Shown here: positions 50,168 through 64,000 of the stretch, one piece after another
Layout of the letters: each line of letters starts with the position of its first letter
Position numbering within the stretch: position 1 is the stretch's first letter
Origin: Scylla paramamosain
Taxonomy: Eukaryota; Arthropoda; Malacostraca; Decapoda; Portunidae
Assembly: GCF_035594125.1 (NCBI RefSeq)
Contig: NC_087163.1
Coordinates: forward strand, 11,566,001 to 11,630,000
Length of the DNA: 64,000 nucleotides
Reading direction: 5' to 3'
Notes under the pieces: model-generated
What the model saw: the letters and a program-made list of their open reading frames with translations, nothing else
The model's database searches: none
Told to the model about the DNA's origin: nothing
Translations under genes and position numbers: made by a program

Positions 50168-53100
50168 TCTTTTCAGTGTTTTTGGACGTGTTACGGAATA
50201 AACCACTAAAAGCCAGGGCAATCACATTACATGGGAATAAAACCAAATTTTACCAAAAACTTGCCTTTAAGTGTTTTTGAGCTCCTTACGTACAAAAACG
50301 CTAAAACGCATGCAAAATACATTTTATGGAGAAACAGAATTACATTACCAAATATATGTATTTTGAGTGTTTTTGATCATGCTATCTATAAAAACGCTTA
50401 AATACATGCAAAGAACCTTATGTTTCGGAAACGAAAGAACATTACGAGAAACATGTATTATGAGTGATTTTTAAGTTCTTTCAGTACCAAAAAGCTAAAA
50501 CCCACAAATAACACTCATTAGAAAAAAAAATAATGAATAAAAAAATAAGAAAATGGGATTTTTAAAAAATTTTTATATTCATCTTCATAGGTACCGAGAT
50601 GCCAAAATTCTGCCAAAATTTGGGAATTTATGTGGAAAAAGAACATTACGAAAAAAAAGTTGAGTGTTTTTCACATACTTAGTTACGAAAATGCCAAATT
50701 ATATGCGAAACTACCTTCATGTGGGAAAAAAAATGACATTTCCAAAAAAGTGTCTTTTTAGTGTTTTTGAGCGTGATATGCACCAAAGCACTAAAAAGCA
50801 GAACAATCACATTATATGGGAATAAAACCAACTTTTACGAAGAACTTGCCTTTAAGTGTTTTTTAAATCCATACATACCAAATCGCTAAAACGCAGGCAA
50901 AACACCCTTTATGGAGAAACAGAATAACATTATCAAAAACATGTATTTTGAGTGTTTTTGATCATGTTACCTATAAAAACGCTTAAATACATGTAAAGAA
51001 CCTTATGTTTGTATAACAAAAGGACATTACAAAAATCATGTATTATGAGTGTTTTTAAGTTATTTAAGTACCAAAAAGCTAAAACCCACAAAAACACTCT
51101 TTATAGAAAGAAAAAAAATTTCGTTATTCATCTTCATAGGTACCGAGATGGCAAAATTCTGGCAAAATTAATGGAAATTTTGTAAAAAAAAAAAAAATTA
51201 TATAAAAAAATAATTTTAGCTTTTTTCCGGAGTTATGTACAAACCCTGAAGTGTATGCAAATCCACCTATATGGGGAAATTACACGACTTTACCAGAAAC
51301 CTGTCTTTTGAGTGTTTTTCAGCAATTTCAACAATATTACTGAAAACGTGTCTTTTCAGTGATTTACGTAGAAAAACGCTAAAACGGATGTAAACTAACC
51401 AATATGAAGAAATAGAATAACATTACCAAAAAGATATATTTTTATGTGTTTTTCAGCTTGTTACCTACAAAAAATGCAAAAATGGATGGAAAGCACTTCA
51501 TATTGGCGAAGAAAAGGACATTACGTGAAACGTGTATGAGTGTTTTATAGTTTGACAAGAACCACAAGTTAAAAAGCTCAAAAACTCGTGTACATAAAGA
51601 AGTTTCTTACATACCAAAAAGCTGAAACTCATGAATAACACTTTTAATTTTGAAACAGAAATACCTTACCAAATGTGTGTAGAAGAAAAGTTTCTTACAT
51701 ACCAAAATGCTGGAACTCATGAATAACACTTTTAATTAAGAAATAGAACAACCTTACTAAATGCCTGTGTTTTGAGTTTTTTTTTCACATTCTTAGTTAC
51801 CAAAACCCCAAATTCCATGCAAAACTAGCTTTATGTGGGAAAAAAAATGATATTACCAGAAAAGTGTCTTTTGAGTGTTTTTTAGAGTGTTAGGCAATAA
51901 AGCACTAAAAAGCAGGGTAATCACATTACATGGGAATAATAACAACTTTTACCAAGAACTTGCCTTTAAGTGTTTTTGAGCTCATTACATACCAAAACGC
52001 TATAACGCATGCAAAGCACTTTTTATGGAGAAAGAATAAAATTACCAAAAACATAAATTTTGATGGTTTTTATCATGTTATCTATAATAACGCTTAAATA
52101 CATACAAAGAACCTTAAGTTTGCGAAACAAAAGGACATTACGAGAAATGTGTATTATAAGTGTTTTTAAGTTACTTAAGTACCAAAAAGTTAAAACCCAC
52201 CAATAACACTTTATTTGAAGAAAATAAAAAAAAAATAGGATTTATTATTTTTTTTTTTTTGTTATTCATCTTCATAGGTACCGAGATGCCAAAATTCTGG
52301 GAAAATTCAGGGCTATTATATGATAAAAGAAAATTACTGAAAAAGTTAATTTTAGCGTTTTTTTTTCGGACTGTTATATACCAAACCATAAAGTGCATCC
52401 AAAGACTCCTATATGAGGAAATTAAACGACCTTACCAAAAATCTGTGTTTTAAGTGTTTTTCAGCATGCTAGGCACCAAAACGATAAATAATAAGTAACT
52501 CACTCTATATGAGAATCCAAAACAAAATTGCTCAAAACGTGTCTTTTCAGTGTTTTACGTAGAAAAACGCTAAAACGGATTGAAACCAACCAATATCAAG
52601 AAATAGAAAAACATTACCAAAAAGGTATATTATGAATGTTTTTGAGCTTGTTACCGACAAAAAACGGGAAAATTGATGCAAAGCACTCTATATTAGAAAA
52701 GAAAAGGACTTTGCAAGAAAAGTGTATGATGAGTTTTTTTAATTCAAACGAACCAAAAGGCAAAAAACACAAAAACTCGTGGATATGGAGTAGGTTCCTA
52801 GATACCAAAATGCTGAAACTCATAAATAACACTCTTAATTGAGAAACAGAACAACCTTACTAAATGCGTGTATTTTGAGTGCTTTTCACATTCTTAGTTA
52901 CCAAAAATCCCAAATTGCATGCAAAACCACCTTTATGTGAGAAAAAAATGACATTACCAGAAAAGTGTCTTTTAAGTGTTTTTGAGCGTGAGAGGCAATA
53001 AAGCACTAAAAAGCAGGGCAATCATATTACATTGGAATAACACCAATTTATACCAAAAACTTGCCTTTAAAGTGTTTTTGAGCTCCTTATATAACAAACC

Positions 53101-55604
53101 GCTAAAACGCATGCAAAACAAATTTTATGGAGAAACAGAATAACATTACCAAAAACATGTATTTTGAGTGTTTTTGATCATGTTATCTATAAAAACGCTA
53201 AAGTACATGCAAAGAACATTATGTTTGGGAACCAAAAGGACATTATGAGAAACGTGTATTATGAGTGTTTTTTAAGTTCCTTAAGTACCAATAAGTTAAA
53301 ACCCACAAATAACACTCTTTATTTAGAAAATAAAAAAATTAAAAAATTAAAATAAATACGATTTTTTTTTTTTGTAATTCATATTCATAGGTACCGACAT
53401 GCCAAAATTCTGGGAAAATTCAGGGCAATTATGTGATAAAAGAATATTATCAAAAAAGTTAATTTCAGCTTTTTTTTCGAACTGTTATCTACCAAACCCT
53501 AAAGTGCATGCAAAGCCTCCTATATGAGGAAATTAACGACCTTAAAAGAAATCTGTCTTTTGAGTGTTTTTTCAGAATTTTAGGCACCAAAACGATAAAT
53601 AAATAAGTAACTCACTTTATATGGGAATCCAAAACAAAACTACTGAAAACGTGTCTTCTCAGTGATTTTTGTAGAAAAACGCTAAAACGGATGCAAACCA
53701 ATCAATATAAAAAAAAATGGAAAAACATTACCAAAAATGTATATTTTGAGTGTTTTTGAGCTTGTTACCTACAAAAAACGCGAAAATTGATGCAAAGCAC
53801 TCTATAAAATAAATAAATAATAAAGAAAAGGACATTGCAAGTGTATAATGAGTGTTTTATAGTTCAAAAGAACCAAAAGGCAGAAAACGCAAAAACTTGT
53901 GGATATGGAGAAGTTTCCTAGATACCAAAATGCTTAAACTCATGAATAACATTCCTAATTGAGAAACAGAACAACCTTACTAAATGCATGTATTTTGAGA
54001 GCTTTTTACATTTTTAGTTACCAAAACCCCAAATTGCATGCGAAACCAGCTTTATGAGAGAAAAAAATGACATTACCAGAAAATGTCTTATGAGTGTTTT
54101 TGAGCGTGATAGGCAATAATGCACTAAAAAGCAGGGCAATCACATTACATTTGAATAAAACCAATTTCTATCAAGAACTTGCCTTTAAGTGTTTTTGAGC
54201 TACTTATATACTAAACCGCTAAAACGCATGCAAAACAAACTTTATGGAGAAACAGAATAACATTACCAAAAACATGTAATTTGGGTGTTTTTTATCATGT
54301 TATCTATAAAAACGCTTAAATATATGCAAAGAACCTTATGTTTGGGAAACAAGGACATTACGAGAAACGTGAATTGTGAGTGTTTTTAAGTTCCTTGACT
54401 ACTAAAAAGCTAAAACCCACAAATAACACTCGTTATGTAGAAAAAATAAAAAATAAAAAATAAATAAATAAAGAAAAGGATTTTCTTTTCTTTTTTTTTT
54501 TGTTATTCAACTTCATAGGTACCGAGATGCCAAAATTCTGGGAAAAATTAGGGCAATTATATGAAAAGAGAATATTATCAAAAAAAGTTGATATTAGCTT
54601 TTTTTTCGGACTATTATGTACCAAACACTAAAGTGCATGCAAAGCCTCCTATATGAGGAAATTAAACGACCTTACCAGAATTCTGTTTTGAGTGTTTTTC
54701 AGCATGTTAGGCACCAAAACGATAAATAATAAGGAACTCACTCTATATGGCAAACCATATACTGAAAACGTGTCTTCTCATTGTTTTACATAGAAAAACG
54801 CTAAAACGGATGCAAACCAATCAATATGAAGAAGTAGAAAAATATTACCAAAAAGGTACATTTTGAGTGTTTTTGATCTTATTACCTACAAAATAACGCG
54901 AAAATTGATACAAAGCACTCTATATTGGGAAACAAAGGGACATTGCGAGAAAAGTGTATAATGAATGTTTTATAGTTCAAAAAAATCACAAGGCAAAAAA
55001 CTTAAAAACTCCTGTATATGGAGAAGTTTCCTATATACCAAAATGCTGAAACTCATGAATAACACTCTTAATTGAGAAACAGAACAACTTCACTAAATGC
55101 GTGTATTTTGACTGCTTTTCACATTCTTAGTTACCAAAATCCCAAATCGCATGCGAAACCAGTTTTATGTGGGAAAAATATGACATTACCAGAAAAATGT
55201 CTTTTGAGTGTTTTTGAGCGTGATAGGCAATAAAGCACTAAAAAGCAGGGGAATCACTTTACATGGCAATAAAATAAATTTTTACCAAGAACTTGCCTTT
55301 AAGTGTTTTAAGCTCCTTTTTGCATGCGCTAAAACGCATGCAAAACACACTTTATGGAGAAAGAGAATAGCATTACCAAAAACATATATTTTGAGTGTTT
55401 TTGATCATGTTACCAATAAAAACGCTTAAATACATGCAAAGAACCCTATTTTTGGGAAATGAAAGGACATAGCGAGAAACGTGTATTACGAGTGTTTTTA
55501 AGATCATTATTTACCAAAAAGCTAAAAGGCACAAATAAAACTCTATTGAGAAAAAAATAAATAAATAAAAAAATACCGTATTTTTTTCTTTCTTTTTCAT
55601 CTTC
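50168..55604 (+). repeat. Forward HOR array, unit B segment 5
   Basis: Counterpart of 23283-28728. Differences include tttttcagcttg near 51453 (tttctgagcttg in A), tttttgtag near 53669 (tttatgtag in A), and a 5-base loss near 53838 (gcaagtgtat for gcaagaaaagtgtat). No gene seen. Confidence 0.85.
55318..55345. repeat. Perfect inverted repeat (hairpin), unit B
   Basis: Same 11-bp arms and 6-base loop as 28440-28467, offset 26,878 bp. It was therefore formed before the duplication. Confidence 0.9.
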
Positions 55605-61358
<5,754 letters not shown>

Positions 61359-62660
61359 CTTTTAGCGGTTTGTTACCTAAGAAGTAAAAAAAAAAAACGT
61401 TTCTCGTAATATTTTTTTTTCCATTTAACCAAATAGGGTACTTGGAATGTATTTTGACGTTTTCCACATAACAGCCTCAAAAACAATAAAAAAAACTTTG
61501 TTTTTGGTAATGTTATTCTGTTTCTCCATCAAGGGTGTTTTGCATGCGTTTTAGCGTTCTGATACCTAAGTTGCTCAAAGATACTTAAAAGAGACATTTT
61601 TGTTGATGTTTTGTTTTCCATTACAGTGTGATTTCCATACTTTTCATCGTTTTGGAGTTAGAACACTGATAAACACTCAAAAGACACCTTTCTAGAAAAC
61701 TCGTCTCCTTTCGCATGCTTTGCATGTGTACTGAACAATGAGAAATGCACTCCAATTACAAGTGTTTGAAAATGTTATTATGTTTGTCGATGACGAATTT
61801 TTTATTTATTTATTTTTTTTTTTGCATGCAGCTTGTGTTTTTGGTATGTAATGAGCTCAAAAACACTTAAAAGACACGTTTTCCTTAGTGTTGTTTTGTT
61901 GTTCAAATCAAGTGATTTCCAAGCTTTATATCGATTTAGTGTCTAAACACTCCAAAGACACGTTTCTGGAAAAATCGTTTCATTTCCTCGTAAAGGTTAC
62001 TTTGCATGCATTTTTGCGTTTTTTTTATGTAACAAGCTCATAAACACATAAAATACTTGTTTTTGGCAATTTTATTATGTTTCTCCATAAAAAGTGTTTT
62101 GCAAACGTATTAGCGTTTTGATACGTAAGAAGCTCAAAAAGATTAAGGACATGTTTTTCATAATGTTTTTTATTCCCATATGGTGATTTTTCCATGCTTT
62201 TTTAGCATTCTGGTACATAGCAGATTCATAAACATTCAAAAGACACGTTTCATTAAATTTAGTTTTGTTTGTTAGTTAGTGGGCTTCCATATATTTTGGC
62301 GTTTTGGCTCCTAACAATATGAGAAAACACTCAAAATACACGTTTTTGGTAATGTTGTTATGTTTATCCATACAGAGTGCTATTCATGCTTTTTCACATT
62401 TTGCTACCTAAGAAGCTCAAATTTACTCATAATACACGTTTATCATAATGACTTTTCTTTCTTCATATAGAATACTTTCCATATATTATGGCGTTTTTCT
62501 TCCTAACAAGTTCAAAAACTCTCAAATGATTTCTTTTTTGTGATATTATTCTGTTTTTTCTATAAAGGGTATTTTTCATGCATTTTACCTTCTTAGTACG
62601 TAAGAAGCTGAAAAAAAAACTCAAAAGACACGTTTTTGGCAAAGTAGCTTTTTTTTTTCC
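61359..62660 (-). repeat. Inverted, divergent satellite block
   Basis: Orientation flips at about 61359 (ttttagcggttt, then cgtttctcgtaat, reverse complement of attacgagaaacg). Monomers are still recognisable by ctcaaaaacac and tttgcatgc at about 96-100-bp spacing, but they match the nine canonical segments poorly, and neighbouring monomers look more alike than the HOR order would predict. No gene seen. Confidence 0.75.
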
Positions 62661-63455
62661 ATGTATATGTGTATATGAACTTGTTAACCACAAAACAGTA
62701 AAAAGCATGAAAACTTCCCTATACTGGAAAAGCAAAAAACAACATTCCCAAAAAAACATATTTTTGGGGGTATTTTTCAGCTACTTACGTACAAAAACGC
62801 TGAAATGCTTGCAAAATACCCTTAATGGAAAAAAAACAAATAACCTTACCAGAAACTAGTATTTCATTTTATTTCTTAAGCTTGTCACGTACAAAAGTGC
62901 CAAAATGCATGCAAAGTGCACTATATATGGATACGAAAGTACATTACGAGAAACGTGCAGTATGAGTGTTTTCAACTTGTTAGGTACCAAAACGCTAAAG
63001 CGAGTGAATAGCACTCTATATGGAGAAACAAAAACGCTAAAATGCATGCAAAGCATTATATATGAGGGAAAATACGACACTTCTAGAAATGTGTTTTTTC
63101 AGTATTTGTAAGCGTATTAGGTACCAAAATGCTAAAAAGCAAGGAAAGAACCATACATGGGAAAACAAAACATTACAAAAAAAGTCTTTTCATTGTTTTG
63201 AGCTACTTACATGCTAAAACGCAAAGGCGCATGAAAACACCTTTTATGGAGAAACAGCAAAACGTGTATTTTAAATGTTTTAAGATAATTACGTAAAAAA
63301 TTCAAAATTCATGTAAAGTTCCCAATATGGGGAAACGAAAAGACATTACGAGAAACGTATATTATAAGTGCTTTACACCTTATTAGATTGAAAAATGAAA
63401 ACGCTTCCCTATATAGGTGAAATGAAAAACATGAATGAAAGTTAAATGAAAACAC
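62661..63455 (+). repeat. Forward, divergent satellite block
   Basis: Orientation returns to forward at about 62660 (gaacttgttaacc...aaaaagcatg). Monomers are divergent (for example ttgggggtatttttcagc at about 62764). The 3' end has two nearby direct copies of cttccctatataggtg, about 48 bp apart (about 63405 and 63455). No gene seen. Confidence 0.75.
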
Positions 63456-64000
63456 TTCCCTATATAGGTGTCTTTGCATGCACTTTAGGGTTTGGTACAT
63501 AACAATCTGAAAAAAAAGCTATAATTAACTTTTTTGGTAATGCTCTTTTTTCCACATAAATTCCCTGAATTTTGGCAGAATTTTAGCATCTCGGTACCTA
63601 TAAGGATGAATAACAAAAAAAAAAATTCCTTTTTTTTTTGTTTATTAATATATATTTTTTTTAAATAAAGTGTTATTTGTGGGTTTTAGCTTTTAGGTAC
63701 TGAAGGAACTTAAAAAAACATCCATAATACACGTTTCTCGTAATGTCCTTTCGTTTCCCAAATATAGCGATCTTTGCATGTATTTAAGCGTTTTTATAGG
63801 TAACATGACAAAAAACACTCAAAACACTTGTTTTTGGTAATGTTATTCTGCTTCTCAATGAAGGAGTGTTTTGCATGCGTTTTTTAGCAATTTGGTATAT
63901 AAGGAGCTTAAAAATACTTCAAGGCAAGTTCTTGGTAAAAGTTGGTTTTATTCCAATGTAATATGATTGCCCTGCTTTTTAGTGCTTTATTGCCCAACAC
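63456..64000 (-). repeat. Inverted canonical HOR segment at the window edge
   Basis: Reverse complement of HOR segments 7 to 4, close to the canonical sequence again: ttagggtttggtacataac and catctcggtacctat are reverse complements of gttatgtaccaaaccctaa and ataggtaccgagatg. It runs off the window. No gene seen. Confidence 0.85.

Larger units (their letters stand above)
28729..55604. repeat. 26.9-kb tandem duplication, unit B
   Basis: Second copy of unit A, in direct tandem with no spacer. It follows A until acaggtacc at 55605-55613, then diverges (tagatgcc and tttggg where A-to-B continues gagatgcc and ttcggg). Differences from A are few: mostly one- or two-base changes in A or T runs, scattered single-base changes (4505 G/A-type, 4679, 8619, 24569, 26789) and a 5-base loss near 53838 relative to about 26958. 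The LINE protein is identical in both copies. Confidence 0.9.

Overview
This is a eukaryotic, AT-rich, non-genic window. Almost all of it is one hierarchical satellite array. Its only credible coding sequence is a non-LTR retrotransposon (LINE) present in two copies. There are no bacterial operons, tRNA or rRNA genes, CRISPR arrays or host genes that I can support. The LINE protein (endonuclease plus reverse transcriptase) resembles Jockey/CR1/L2-superfamily proteins that are common in marine invertebrate, and especially decapod crustacean, assemblies. I therefore lean towards a decapod or similar invertebrate, from memory of the family and not from a search.

The repeat has at least four nested levels. 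(1) An ancestral monomer of about 96-97 bp, marked by a recurring GAGTGTTTTT start and a GCTAAAA...GCATGCAAA core. (2) A higher-order repeat (HOR) of about 1.09 kb, built from nine phase-marked segments that probably represent about 12 ancestral monomers; the clearest full period is 60226-61312. (3) Multi-kb super-repeats, each marked by a block of about 270-470 bp lying in reverse orientation with shared junctions. (4) A tandem duplication of about 26.9 kb: unit A (1841-28728) and unit B (28729-55604) are nearly identical, including the LINE, all four inverted blocks and a small perfect hairpin.

Layout: 1-1840 forward HOR array. 1841-28728 unit A, with inverted blocks at 4583-5053, 9648-10100, 15541-15812 and 22830-23282 and the LINE at 10656-13712. 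28729-55604 unit B, repeating all of this (LINE at 37542-40598). 55605-59534 forward HOR array present once. 59535-60195 an uninterrupted (TA)n tract of 661 bp. 60196-61358 forward HOR. 61359 to about 62660 inverted, more divergent monomers. About 62660 to 63455 forward, divergent monomers. 63456-64000 inverted, canonical HOR again.

The LINE has an uninterrupted 959-codon ORF, but two expected catalytic positions are substituted: the first Asp of RT motif A, and the Asp of the endonuclease SDH motif. It is therefore probably inactive despite the open frame. It sits cleanly in the satellite with no visible target-site duplication. The points most worth checking are whether the 26.9-kb duplication is real or an assembly artefact, the recurrent inversion junctions, and the (TA)n tract.
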